DNA from: Limnochordia bacterium
GTDB taxonomy: Bacteria > Bacillota > Limnochordia > Darwinibacteriales > DTU012
Reading direction: 5' to 3'
DNA: 64,000 bases
Assembly (NCBI GenBank): GCA_007116145.1
Contig: SKJB01000004.1
Location: forward strand, 22,847 to 86,846
Below, in pieces: positions 49,627 to 58,931 of the stretch. Position numbers and translations under genes: made by a program. The notes under the pieces are model-generated. The model saw only the letters and a list, made by a program, of their open reading frames with translations. It did not search any database and had not been told where the DNA came from. Position 1 is the first letter of the stretch. Each line of letters opens with the position of its first letter.

Positions 49627-50735
49627 AGATCCTCCCTTGTCGTTAAGTCTTTGTACAGATGACGAGTGGACTCCACCATTTTATTCGTCCCAAATGTGTT
49701 TTTTACGCGCTGATAATTATACTCTCCCATTGCTCTAGCTTTAGGAAGATCCTTAATGATATGTAAGATCGCTGCAGCAAGTCCAGGTGCATCTTTTGGC
49801 TTTACTAAATATCCGCTTTTTCCATGGGTGACCATTTCTCGCATACAAGCTAAGTCAGAGACAATCACAGGCAAACGAGAGGCCATAGCTTCTAACACAC
49901 TAACACTAAGTCCTTCACTGAGACTTGGCAAAACAAAGAGATCCCAACCAGCCATCAAAAACGGTACATCAGACCTATGTCCTAGGAATCGCACATATGG
50001 ATTGAGGTCAAGAGCTTTACAATAGTGCTCGAATTGATCTCTAGCAGGCCCATCGCCAACAACGACTAAAGTTATCTGCTTATTCACATTTCTAACTAAG
50101 GACACCGCTTCTAAGAGTGTAGTAACCCCTTTCTCTGGAATTAAACGAGCCACCACTCCCATAGCAATATTCGGGGCGGGTATGTTAGCAGTAGCACGGG
50201 CATCCGCTCGTGAATAACCAGAAAATTTTTCGCATATCACCCCATTCCGGATTGTCGTCACTCGATGTGCAGGTACAAATTGCACAAGTTCGTCTCGCAG
50301 GGCATCTGACACGCTGATAATCCTGGGTAAAGTCTGTAACATCCGCTGTTGTACAAACTGTTGGGATAATTGGTGCCAGCAAATTCCGTACTTTGGGAGA
50401 CTGTTGTGCGCTGTAAATAGTAGTCGTTTGCATCCACTCAAACGAGCTGCAGGCACACCTACCACGACCGACTTTAGACCGTGCATGTGTATTAGTTTGG
50501 GTTTTTCCTTCCTTAGACTACGACTAAGCTGCCAGATGGCACCGATGTCCTCTTTACCATGAAGCCCGTCCAAAATGTTAATGGGATAGAATGGGTGGTC
50601 TTTCACCCAGTCTCGTATTTCTTCTGGACCAAATATTAGAATATTAAAATCGGTACTTAAGCCCTGCAATAAATGGTCCAAGTGGACTAAAATGCCTCCC
50701 TCAGCTGGACGTACTACCCATGCTACTTTCACCAT
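49620..50735 (-). CDS. Glycosyltransferase family 4-like
   Basis: VARLIPEKGVTTLLEAVSLV; VVGDGPARDQFE; VLPSLSEGLSVSVLEAMASRLPVIVSDL. Confidence 0.92.
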   Translation of the reverse strand: MVKVAWVVRPAEGGILVHLDHLLQGLSTDFNILIFGPEEIRDWVKDHPFYPINILDGLHGKEDIGAIWQLSRSLRKEKPKLIHMHGLKSVVVGVPAARLSGCKRLLFTAHNSLPKYGICWHQLSQQFVQQRMLQTLPRIISVSDALRDELVQFVPAHRVTTIRNGVICEKFSGYSRADARATANIPAPNIAMGVVARLIPEKGVTTLLEAVSLVRNVNKQITLVVVGDGPARDQFEHYCKALDLNPYVRFLGHRSDVPFLMAGWDLFVLPSLSEGLSVSVLEAMASRLPVIVSDLACMREMVTHGKSGYLVKPKDAPGLAAAILHIIKDLPKARAMGEYNYQRVKNTFGTNKMVESTRHLYKDLTTREDLW

Positions 50736-50815
50736 AGTATCCTCCTTTTTAAGTAGTTTTAGCTAATTTCCTGAATCAATACGGGGTAAACTAACCACAA
50801 AAGGAGGTTACCCAC

Positions 50816-51232
50816 TTGTATAAACACTTTGCTCTAATCATCCTACTACTGGTTTTGTTAGCGGCAGTTAGCATAAACCAGAGAGGACAAGAGTTAAACG
50901 CTAACAACCACCCTGACCTCGCGAATTTCACACCACTTAATCAACGAGGATTGCCGAACCAAATGCAACATCTACTAGATAGCATTTCTCAAGCTGCCTT
51001 AAACAACCAATGGGCAACTGCGGCTCATGATATCGAACGTTTAGAGAGAACTTGGAACGATTTAAAACCTGAGCATGCAGATAAGCTTAACTTCATAAAA
51101 GAAACCGATAAATTAATACAAGTCCTACATTACAATGTTTGGGGTCGCGACCCCTCGGGAGTTTTAAATACCTGTCGCAAATTGACAACAATCACTGGGG
51201 AGTTGGCAAATACTATACAGAAAAGGGAGTAG
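50816..51232 (+). CDS. Small DUF4363-like exported protein
   Basis: N-terminal TM; helical remainder; AAAGGAGG before the TTG start. Confidence 0.55.
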   Translation: MYKHFALIILLLVLLAAVSINQRGQELNANNHPDLANFTPLNQRGLPNQMQHLLDSISQAALNNQWATAAHDIERLERTWNDLKPEHADKLNFIKETDKLIQVLHYNVWGRDPSGVLNTCRKLTTITGELANTIQKRE

Positions 51233-51256
51233 CATAGTGCTACCCCCCCTTTTTTA
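51225..51256 (+). terminator. Intrinsic terminator
   Basis: gggagtagca TAG tgctacccc followed by TTTTTT. Confidence 0.75.
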
Positions 51257-51261
51257 TTCAG

Positions 51262-51474
51262 CTACACATCTTCTTCAGGGTTCTGATTTTGCTTGTTAGC
51301 CCTGTGCTCTTTTTTACCTTTTTGTGTGAGTTCCTCCGCGGTTTCATAGAAATTATTAGCGCCTTGTAAATTCTGGTTCTGTTGGTTCTGTTGGTTCTGT
51401 TGGTTCTGTTGGTTCTGTTGGTTATTCATTTGTTGCTTGTTCATTTGTTGTTTGTTCTGTTTTTGGTTAGCCAT
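51262..51474 (-). CDS. 70-aa Asn/Gln-rich small protein
   Basis: MANQKQNKQQMNKQQMNNQQNQQNQQNQQNQQNQNLQGANNFYETAEELTQKGKKEHRANKQNQNPEEDV; GAAGGAGGTG before the ATG at 51474. Confidence 0.75.
   Translation of the reverse strand: MANQKQNKQQMNKQQMNNQQNQQNQQNQQNQQNQNLQGANNFYETAEELTQKGKKEHRANKQNQNPEEDV
51372..51423. repeat. 9-bp tandem repeat (ggttctgtt) encoding NQQ
   Basis: At least five consecutive identical units. Confidence 0.95.
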
Positions 51475-51591
51475 GATTAACAGCACCTCCTTCACCTCGT
51501 TAGCATTCACTCTTTTTAATCATTTTAAACCTCTAAGTGAGTGGAGGAAGATGATATTTATTTGGCCGAACAAGTATAATTGGCAACTGAG

Positions 51592-52509
51592 TTAGAATAA
51601 ATCGTCCACACTGATTTTCGTTCGAATAATTCCTTCTTCATAAAGAAAATCAATTGTATCAGCTAATGCAATTCTTATTTCATCCGTTATTTCTATATTG
51701 AAGGTATATTTTGGTGCTATCTGCTGAACTAAAGGCAGAGGTAAACTCGTAGCTCTTGCTGCTATCTCTAGCGCTTGATCACGATGATTAAGAATAAACT
51801 GATTGGCTATTTCTTGCGCTTGGAGAAATTGCTCAATCAAACTTGGATTAAGTCCCCTTCTTGCCACCGATACTGTCAAACCAGCCATTAAACCCTCACC
51901 GTCGCGCACAACCGCGATTTGATTATTGTGCACTAACCGCGTTAATACTGGTTCAACTACCATCGCACCATCGACATGCTTTCCCTGAAGGGCAGCTACC
52001 CCATCAGGCACAAGTAAATTAACCACAGTAATATCTTTAAAGGTCAAACCCTGCTCGGCCAGAATTTTACCTAACAGATAGTGGGCCTCCGTTCCTAAAG
52101 GAACAGAAATTCTCTTACCTTCTAGGTTACTGAGATCTAATTGCCCAGGTAAACCAACAAGTGCAAAGCCCTGGGGAGCTTGGCTATACGCAGCCACAAT
52201 CTGGATGTCTCGTCCGCCTGCTCGCGATGTAATCGCTGAGGTGCCTCCCATAACAACGGCAATATCGAGCTCCTTGGCTTCCATAGCCTCGGTCATGGCA
52301 TACCCTACTGCGAATGCATTATATGTTACATCTAAACCTAGTTCCCTAAATAACCCTTGGTCTTGCTCCACCATACTTGGCAAATTGAACGGCATTGGAT
52401 TATAAGTAACCGTCAGTTTTCGCGGTTCTGCTGCCGTTCCACCTGTTCCAATAATTATCAGAGCGATAATAACTATCATGACTATATTTATTGCTTGTCT
52501 TCTTACCAT
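51592..52509 (-). CDS. ABC transporter substrate-binding protein (SsuA/NrtA/ThiY-like)
   Basis: Signal sequence; GLDVTYNAFAVGYAMTEAMEAKELDIAVVMGGTSA. Confidence 0.85.
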   Translation of the reverse strand: MVRRQAINIVMIVIIALIIIGTGGTAAEPRKLTVTYNPMPFNLPSMVEQDQGLFRELGLDVTYNAFAVGYAMTEAMEAKELDIAVVMGGTSAITSRAGGRDIQIVAAYSQAPQGFALVGLPGQLDLSNLEGKRISVPLGTEAHYLLGKILAEQGLTFKDITVVNLLVPDGVAALQGKHVDGAMVVEPVLTRLVHNNQIAVVRDGEGLMAGLTVSVARRGLNPSLIEQFLQAQEIANQFILNHRDQALEIAARATSLPLPLVQQIAPKYTFNIEITDEIRIALADTIDFLYEEGIIRTKISVDDLF

Positions 52510-52512
52510 TCT

Positions 52513-53241
52513 TTATTCCTCCCGAATCCACTTCATTAGTTTTTGCTTCCAATCAATATACATACTACTTAAATCGTTACGCGGATAAGCAAGTTTAATT
52601 TTGGCATCTTGAATAATTTTCCCTGGCCGTGGTGAAAACAGTAAAATGCGTGTCGCTAAAGCTAGAGCCTCATCTACATCGTGAGTCACTAACACGCAGG
52701 TAATCCCCGTCTGCCATATACGCAGCAACTCCTGTTGCAACGCGTATTTGGTAGCACCATCTAAATTCGCTAGGGGCTCGTCCAACAACAGGGTCTTAGG
52801 ATTGGGCAACAATGCCCGAGCCAGCGAAGCACGCTTAGCCATACCTCCTGAAAGCTGATGAGGATAAGCTTTGAGGAACTTCTCTAATCCCATTTTTGCT
52901 ACCAGCGGCGCTATATCCTTTTGCGCCCCTGTCAAACGGATATTCTGCTCCACGGTTAACCATGGGAACAGTCGAGGTTCTTGAAACAAATACGACCGTT
53001 GTAATCCTGGGCCTTTAATTTCTCCAGAGTCGAAAAAACACCGACCTTCACTAGGAAATTCAAGACCAGCTAACATCCGCAATAAGGTGGTCTTACCACA
53101 GCCACTTGGACCAAGAATTACCACGAACTCTCCTGTAGAGATCGAAAATTCTACTCCTTGTAGAGCGGTAACAGCTTCTTGTTGGTCACCAAAAACTTTA
53201 GATACTTGTTTGACTTGGAGAAGTTCGTTTGCCATATGCAT
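52513..53241 (-). CDS. ABC transporter ATP-binding protein (SsuB/TauB-like)
   Basis: GPSGCGKTTLLRMLAGLEFPSEG; LSGGMAKRASLARALL; LLLDEPLANLD. Confidence 0.94.
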   Translation of the reverse strand: MHMANELLQVKQVSKVFGDQQEAVTALQGVEFSISTGEFVVILGPSGCGKTTLLRMLAGLEFPSEGRCFFDSGEIKGPGLQRSYLFQEPRLFPWLTVEQNIRLTGAQKDIAPLVAKMGLEKFLKAYPHQLSGGMAKRASLARALLPNPKTLLLDEPLANLDGATKYALQQELLRIWQTGITCVLVTHDVDEALALATRILLFSPRPGKIIQDAKIKLAYPRNDLSSMYIDWKQKLMKWIREE

Positions 53242-54019
53242 TCCTTCCCGTTATAATGCTTACTCCAGAGACACCTTGGGTCCAGGGTAGAACTCTGTGT
53301 TCTAACACCGCAAATAGCTGGTCGATAAGAATTCCAATACCACCCACTAAAAAAATTCCCACAACCATTTCATCGATGCGCACTAAAGATCGTGCAGACA
53401 TTATGAGATATCCTAACCCACTACTTGCCGCTAACATTTCAGCTGCAACCAACGCTCGCCAACTCATTCCCATACCCAAACGCAGCCCTGTAAATACAGC
53501 AGGTGCACTGCCCGGCAACACTAAGCGAGTTAACGATGTAATAAACGGCAACCGATATAGCAGTGAAACCTCCCAATACGACTTCGGTATTTGCTCCACA
53601 CCTAACTGGGTATTTAACAATATCGGAAAAAAGGCCGCATAAAAAATAACTGCACTTTTTGAAGCCTCGCCAATACCAAACCACATAATAAATAGTGGTA
53701 TCCAAGCAACTGGCGGGATCTGCCGCAAGAAATTTAGCGTTGGTCCCACCCATATCCGAAGAGCAGGAACCCATCCAAGGAGTATACCCACTGGTATTGC
53801 TGTAATTGATGCTATCATAAAACCAGTTGCAACTCGTTGTAAACTAATAGCTAGGTGCTGGGCTAGCATTCCTCGCTCCCATAAAAATAAAACCGCTTCC
53901 CCTACCTCTATAAGCGTTGGAAAAAGTGCAGTGTTTGTTAACCCCATACTTCCCACATAATACCATACCAATCCCAAGACGAGTGGTAAAACCCATCCTT
54001 TCCAAGCCTGTATTCTAAT
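53198..54019 (-). CDS. ABC transporter permease (SsuC/TauC-like), extended to an apparent ATT start
   Basis: EAA-loop region; upstream in-frame extension (M/I)RIQAWKGWVLPLVLGLVWYYVGSMG restores a typical first TM; AAAGGGG 8 nt upstream of ATT. Confidence 0.8.
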   Translation of the reverse strand: MRIQAWKGWVLPLVLGLVWYYVGSMGLTNTALFPTLIEVGEAVLFLWERGMLAQHLAISLQRVATGFMIASITAIPVGILLGWVPALRIWVGPTLNFLRQIPPVAWIPLFIMWFGIGEASKSAVIFYAAFFPILLNTQLGVEQIPKSYWEVSLLYRLPFITSLTRLVLPGSAPAVFTGLRLGMGMSWRALVAAEMLAASSGLGYLIMSARSLVRIDEMVVGIFLVGGIGILIDQLFAVLEHRVLPWTQGVSGVSIITGRNAYGKRTSPSQTSI

Positions 54020-54106
54020 GGCACTAACCCCTTTCGCTAATAGTTCTCACTTGAAACAAGAGCATAACATTAGTATAGCGGATATTTAGAAAATCATCAA
54101 GTAAAA

Positions 54107-54142
54107 AAGCTCTCGTCCACGGATAATCCGGGCTGAGAGCTT
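54107..54142 (-). terminator. Intrinsic terminator of the hydrogenase operon
   Basis: aagctctc...gagagctt stem with T-run on the minus strand. Confidence 0.75.
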
Positions 54143-54150
54143 GTGAAGAT

Positions 54151-55911
54151 CTAATACACCTTACGTTTTGTGTAATGGGTGTGCAATAGTTTATGAGACA
54201 CACTTCCTAAGGGTGATCCTAGAAAATCCGCATATAGGCTGGCAACAGCTGGATTTTCATGGGATTTGCGAATGGGCATCCCCGCATCCTCACGGTAAAT
54301 CGCATTCATACGTGCAGTACGCGTTTGGTTGGTTGTGGGACGAGGTTGACCGCCGCCGCCAATACAGCCACCAGGGCAACACATGATTTCGATAAAGTGA
54401 ATCTCTTCTTGACCAGTCTTGACTAATTCGATTAGTTTTTTCGCCTCACTTAAACTACTAGCCACTGCAACATTGACCTGTAGACTCGTACCAACTTCCC
54501 CATCAGCAGCTGCTTCCGGAATGATAAGTTCTACTGACGCTCGCTTCGTACCCTCTAGACCACGAACTACTTCAAAATCAAGTGACGGTAGTTCATCACC
54601 TGTCACAATTTCGTAAACTGTGCGTAGTGCAGCTTCCATTACACCACCAGTGCTCCCAAAAATCACACCAGCACCAGTTGAAAGCCCTAGCGGATCATCA
54701 AATTCTTCATCTGGCAAAGCAGTAATATTCAAACCTGCTTGTTTAATCATATGCACTAATTCGCGTGTGGTTAGCACTACGTCTACATCCTGGTACCCAC
54801 TTGCACGCATCTCTGGACGATTTGCCTCATATTTCTTCGCTGTACACGGCATAACCGAGACCACAAATATCTTGCTTGGGTCCATACCTTGCGTTTGCGG
54901 ATAAAAGGTTTTTGCCAACGCACCAAACATTTGCTGTGGTGATTTACAGGTCGAGAGATGATCGAGCATATCAGGGTAGTAGTGCTCCATGTATTTAATC
55001 CAACCGGGACTACACGAAGTGATCATGGGTAAGGTTCCGCCATTTTTAATACGGTCTAGTAATTCACTGCCTTCTTCCATGATCGTCAAATCAGCGGTAA
55101 AATCAGTGTCAAACACTTTATCAAACCCGAGCCTGCGTAGGGCAGCTGTCATTTTCTTGGTAACACCTGAGCCCACAGGATAACCGAGTTCTTCACCAAG
55201 TGCCACACGTACAGCTGGAGCAGTTTGCACCACTACATGAACGTCTGGATCATTTAAAGCATCCCAAACTTGTTGTGTATGATCTACTTCTCGCAGAGCC
55301 CCAACGGGACACGCTTGAATACATTGACCACATAACACGCAAGCCAAATCCGCTAGGGACTTGTTCAGACCTGTACCAACCACAGTATCATAACCGCGGT
55401 TTATGCTAGCAAGTATATCGACTCCTTGTAACTCACCACAGGCCTCAATACATCTCCGACAATTAATACACTTATTAGGATCTCTTGCAACTGCTCCTGA
55501 ACTTTCATCAACGGGTAGATTTCGCAGCTCCTGCGGAAATTCTACTTGCCGAATACCAGCTTCTTGCGTTAGGGTTTGTAGTTCGCAATGCAAATTTCGT
55601 TCACATTGTAGACAATCTTGTGGATGATGGGTTAACAATAGCTCTAGTACAGTTCGGCGTACTTCTCGCACAGCCATTGTGTTGGTGTGCACCACCATAC
55701 CGTTATACACTGGGTAGGCGCAAGCCGGTTGCATCACTCGAGATCCCTCAACTTCAACGACACAGACCCGACAAGCAGCTTTAACTTGCTGATCTGGATG
55801 ATGGCATAAAGTAGGAATCTTCACTCCGGCATCTTCTGCAGCTTGTAGGATTGTAGTACCTGGTGCAACATTTACAATTTGACCATCAATCGTTACTTGA
55901 AATAAGTCCAT
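54151..55911 (-). CDS. hydA: NAD(P)-linked [FeFe] hydrogenase catalytic subunit (HydA of HydABC)
   Basis: N-terminal [2Fe-2S] and [4Fe-4S] motifs; H-cluster motifs TSCSPGW, MPCTAKKYE, MCCPGGCIGGGGQP. Confidence 0.95.
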   Translation of the reverse strand: MDLFQVTIDGQIVNVAPGTTILQAAEDAGVKIPTLCHHPDQQVKAACRVCVVEVEGSRVMQPACAYPVYNGMVVHTNTMAVREVRRTVLELLLTHHPQDCLQCERNLHCELQTLTQEAGIRQVEFPQELRNLPVDESSGAVARDPNKCINCRRCIEACGELQGVDILASINRGYDTVVGTGLNKSLADLACVLCGQCIQACPVGALREVDHTQQVWDALNDPDVHVVVQTAPAVRVALGEELGYPVGSGVTKKMTAALRRLGFDKVFDTDFTADLTIMEEGSELLDRIKNGGTLPMITSCSPGWIKYMEHYYPDMLDHLSTCKSPQQMFGALAKTFYPQTQGMDPSKIFVVSVMPCTAKKYEANRPEMRASGYQDVDVVLTTRELVHMIKQAGLNITALPDEEFDDPLGLSTGAGVIFGSTGGVMEAALRTVYEIVTGDELPSLDFEVVRGLEGTKRASVELIIPEAAADGEVGTSLQVNVAVASSLSEAKKLIELVKTGQEEIHFIEIMCCPGGCIGGGGQPRPTTNQTRTARMNAIYREDAGMPIRKSHENPAVASLYADFLGSPLGSVSHKLLHTHYTKRKVY

Positions 55912-55927
55912 TCACCAATCCCCCTTA

Positions 55928-57538
55928 TTAGCCACACACTCCAGCAGGACAACCCTGTCCCTCAAGATGTGCATGAAATTCATCAGCAAAAAAAGTAAGG
56001 GCACTCAGAATAGGTAGCGGTGCCGTTTGACCTAAACCACACAACGATGCTTGCTGCATAGTGGTCGAAAGACGCTGTAAATTAGTAATATCTTGAGCAT
56101 CTCCTTTACCACTAGCAAGTTTATTCATTAACCGTAGTAAAACTGTCGTTCCCTCACGGCACGGGGTACACTGTCCGCAAGATTCGTGGGCAAAAAAGCG
56201 CAAAAAGGTCTTTGCTAAATCCACAACACAATGCCGGTCATCAACTACTAGTAAAGCCCCAGATCCGAGGGCTGTGCCTGCTTTGGCAAGACTCGGTATA
56301 TCCATTGGAACGTCGAGCAAATCAGCGGAAATACAACCTCCCGACGTTCCTCCTGTTTGGGCCATTTTAAACTGATGACCATCAGGAATTCCACCACCTA
56401 TGTCATAAATAATCTCTCGCAAGGTCATACCCATCGGCACTTCGATAAGTCCGCTATTACAGATGTTTCCACTTAGGGTAAAGACTTTGGTTCCTGGACA
56501 CTCCGGTGTACCAATTTGACGAAACCAGTCGGAACCATTTTGGATAATAGGACCAATATTCGCTAAGGTCTCGACGTTATTTATTAGAGTCGGTTTCTGC
56601 CAAAGACCCCGAACTGCGGGATAGGGCGGTTTAAAGCGCGGTTCTCCGCGTTTTCCTTCAATGGAGTTTAATAACGCCGTTTCCTCACCGCAAACATAGG
56701 CCCCAGCCCCAGAACGAATCTCAAGATCAAATTCGAAATCACTACCGAGGATACCTTTACCTAACAGACCAAATTCTCTAGCCTGATTGATTGCTTTTTG
56801 TAACCGTTCGATAGATAATAAATACTCCCCACGAATATATACAAAGCCTTGCGTTGCACCGATGGCATAACCAGCAATCAGCATTCCTTCAATTATGGTG
56901 TGAGGGTCACCTTCTAAAATAAGTCTGTCTTTACTCGTGCCAGGCTCTCCCTCATCTGCGTTACAAACAACATACTTTTTATCTCCGGCAGCTTCTTGCG
57001 TAAACTGCCATTTCCGACCAGTAGGAAAGCCTGCTCCCCCTCGTCCCTGTAAGCCTGAATCGGTGATTTCCTGAATGACTTGGCTAGGGGTCATTTCTGA
57101 CAAAGCTTTACCAAAAGCTGCGTAACCTCCGCGTACTAAGGATTCCTCAATGTTTTCCGGATCAATCACACCCGCATTACGAAGCACAACACGCTCTTGT
57201 TTACGGTAAAAATCAAAATCATCTTTTGTCATCCAATTTTTATCAGAAGTTCCTTTAAATAAAAGACGATTAACAATTCGCCCTTTTAGTAGATGCTCTT
57301 GAACTATCTCTCCGATGTCCTCTAACCCGACTTTGCAATAGTGTATGCCCTCTGGATACACTACCATAATCGGACCCTGTGCACATAGACCAAAACAACC
57401 TGTTTCTAAAACTCTGATTTCATCTCCTAACCCTGCTTGCGAGATCTCCAGAGTTAACCGGTCCTTTACAAAACTTGATGAATGTAATGCACAATTTGAT
57501 CCTGAGCATACCAATACATGTGAACGATGTAATGTCAT
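55928..57538 (-). CDS. hydB: HydB, NuoF-like NADH:flavin subunit
   Basis: N-terminal thioredoxin-like [2Fe-2S]; GRGGAGFPTGRKW; NADEGEPGTSKDR; GAGAYVCGEETALLNSIEG; ESCGQCTPCREG. Confidence 0.95.
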   Translation of the reverse strand: MTLHRSHVLVCSGSNCALHSSSFVKDRLTLEISQAGLGDEIRVLETGCFGLCAQGPIMVVYPEGIHYCKVGLEDIGEIVQEHLLKGRIVNRLLFKGTSDKNWMTKDDFDFYRKQERVVLRNAGVIDPENIEESLVRGGYAAFGKALSEMTPSQVIQEITDSGLQGRGGAGFPTGRKWQFTQEAAGDKKYVVCNADEGEPGTSKDRLILEGDPHTIIEGMLIAGYAIGATQGFVYIRGEYLLSIERLQKAINQAREFGLLGKGILGSDFEFDLEIRSGAGAYVCGEETALLNSIEGKRGEPRFKPPYPAVRGLWQKPTLINNVETLANIGPIIQNGSDWFRQIGTPECPGTKVFTLSGNICNSGLIEVPMGMTLREIIYDIGGGIPDGHQFKMAQTGGTSGGCISADLLDVPMDIPSLAKAGTALGSGALLVVDDRHCVVDLAKTFLRFFAHESCGQCTPCREGTTVLLRLMNKLASGKGDAQDITNLQRLSTTMQQASLCGLGQTAPLPILSALTFFADEFHAHLEGQGCPAGVCG

Positions 57539-57550
57539 TTACCTGTCCTC

Positions 57551-58006
57551 CTACTCAGTAGCAGCTAGTATTTTCTTCGCCTTTTCAGGAGTTAAATTAC
57601 CATAAACAGTGGAATTAACCATCATAGCTGGCGCTACACCACACACCCCTAAGCAACTTGTCAACTCTAAACTAAACTTACCATCTGTTGTAGTCTCATT
57701 TACAGCTATCTGTAACTGATCTTGCACTGCTTCTAGAACCTCTGCTGCCCCTTCAATGTGACAAGGAGCACTTTCACAAAAACGGATGATGTATTTACCT
57801 CGTGGTTTTGTCGAATACATCGAATAAAACGATGCTACTCCGTAGACATGACTAATGGGTACATTTAACTCCTTCGCAACACCAACAATAGCCTCTTCTG
57901 ACAAGTAGTTTGTTGGCGATTGTAAACACCGCAGCATCTCCAACAAGCGGCTAGATTCATGGCCATGTTCGGCTACAATCTCCTTAACTGTGTTCACCAA
58001 CGTCAC
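57551..58006 (-). CDS. hydC: HydC, NuoE-like [2Fe-2S] subunit
   Basis: GVASFYSMYSTKPRGKYIIRFCESAPCHIEGA; LELTSCLGVCGVAPAMMVN. Confidence 0.94.
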   Translation of the reverse strand: MTLVNTVKEIVAEHGHESSRLLEMLRCLQSPTNYLSEEAIVGVAKELNVPISHVYGVASFYSMYSTKPRGKYIIRFCESAPCHIEGAAEVLEAVQDQLQIAVNETTTDGKFSLELTSCLGVCGVAPAMMVNSTVYGNLTPEKAKKILAATE

Positions 58007-58371
58007 GCCTCCTTAATATTCAGCACGTAATCACTAACTATTTGCCCGTTAATAATATGACTGCCCACAATATCTCGCGCTTTTTGGTCTGTAACACCGC
58101 CATAAACCACATCGCTCTTACCAGGTACTTTAACCGTTACAATTGGTTCCTTTTCACATAAACCAGCACACCCAGTTTGGGTCACAAACACATCGCTCCG
58201 CTTACGTAATACCAGTTCATCTAAGAGAGCCATCATCACACCTCTCGCTCCAGCGGCAATTCCACAAGTTCCCATTGCAACCTGAACAACTACGCCGTCA
58301 CCACTTTCTCGCATCTTTAAGGCTTGCTGCGCCCTCTCACGTATGGCTTTTAATTCGTCTAATGATTTCAT
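58003..58371 (-). CDS. Thioredoxin-like [2Fe-2S] ferredoxin
   Basis: VQVAMGTCGIAAGA...VTQTGCAGLCEKEPIVTV. Confidence 0.88.
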   Translation of the reverse strand: MKSLDELKAIRERAQQALKMRESGDGVVVQVAMGTCGIAAGARGVMMALLDELVLRKRSDVFVTQTGCAGLCEKEPIVTVKVPGKSDVVYGGVTDQKARDIVGSHIINGQIVSDYVLNIKEA

Positions 58372-58931
58372 TATCTTTCTCTCCCTTCCATTTCTTCATA
58401 CTCTTGCTCTAGCATCCTTCGCACAAACAATAAAACTTCAGGATGATTCATCGGTATTCCCTCTAAATGTGCCTTAATATCGTCAGTATCTAACGAGACC
58501 ACTCCAACTACGCTCCCAGTCGAATCCAGGCATTTGTGCATAAAGACTAAATGCGTTTGCTCATTTAGACATGAGGTAATTGTATCGATCACATTTCCTA
58601 AAGGTGGGCAATCCCAATGGCTTTGTTGAATCTTTAAGGTAACTTCCGTCCCTTCGCCAACTTTGCTAGCGAGTACAAGACTACCATTGCACAGCTGAGC
58701 AGTTTGTGCAAGCAGAGGTAATCCTAACCCGGTTTTTTTATTACGAGTAGTGACAAAAGGGTCTAACACTTTCGCTAACAGTTGCTCATCCATACCACAG
58801 CCATTATCTTTAATCTCCATGGTCAACTGATCTGTCGCTACATCCTCTACCAAGTTAATCGTTACCCGAGATGCTCCTGCAAATAAGCAGTTTTGCAGAA
58901 TGTCCAGTAGATGTTCGGCTAGCTCCTTCAA
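58371..58931 (-). CDS. Histidine-kinase-like ATPase (HATPase) domain protein without an evident DHp domain
   Basis: QNCLFAGASRVTI; IKDNGCGMDEQ; TTRNKKTGLGLPLLAQTAQLCNGSL; GEGTEVTL. Confidence 0.87.
   Translation of the reverse strand: MKELAEHLLDILQNCLFAGASRVTINLVEDVATDQLTMEIKDNGCGMDEQLLAKVLDPFVTTRNKKTGLGLPLLAQTAQLCNGSLVLASKVGEGTEVTLKIQQSHWDCPPLGNVIDTITSCLNEQTHLVFMHKCLDSTGSVVGVVSLDTDDIKAHLEGIPMNHPEVLLFVRRMLEQEYEEMEGRER

Noticed and set aside
50761-50790. TCAGGAAATTAGCT upstream of the GT4 gene as a motif copy
   Set aside because: No GAAT/GAAG at the expected distance.
51372-51423. Short direct repeats that could suggest a CRISPR-like array
   Set aside because: Nine-bp units without spacers, in frame within a small coding gene (NQQ repeats).
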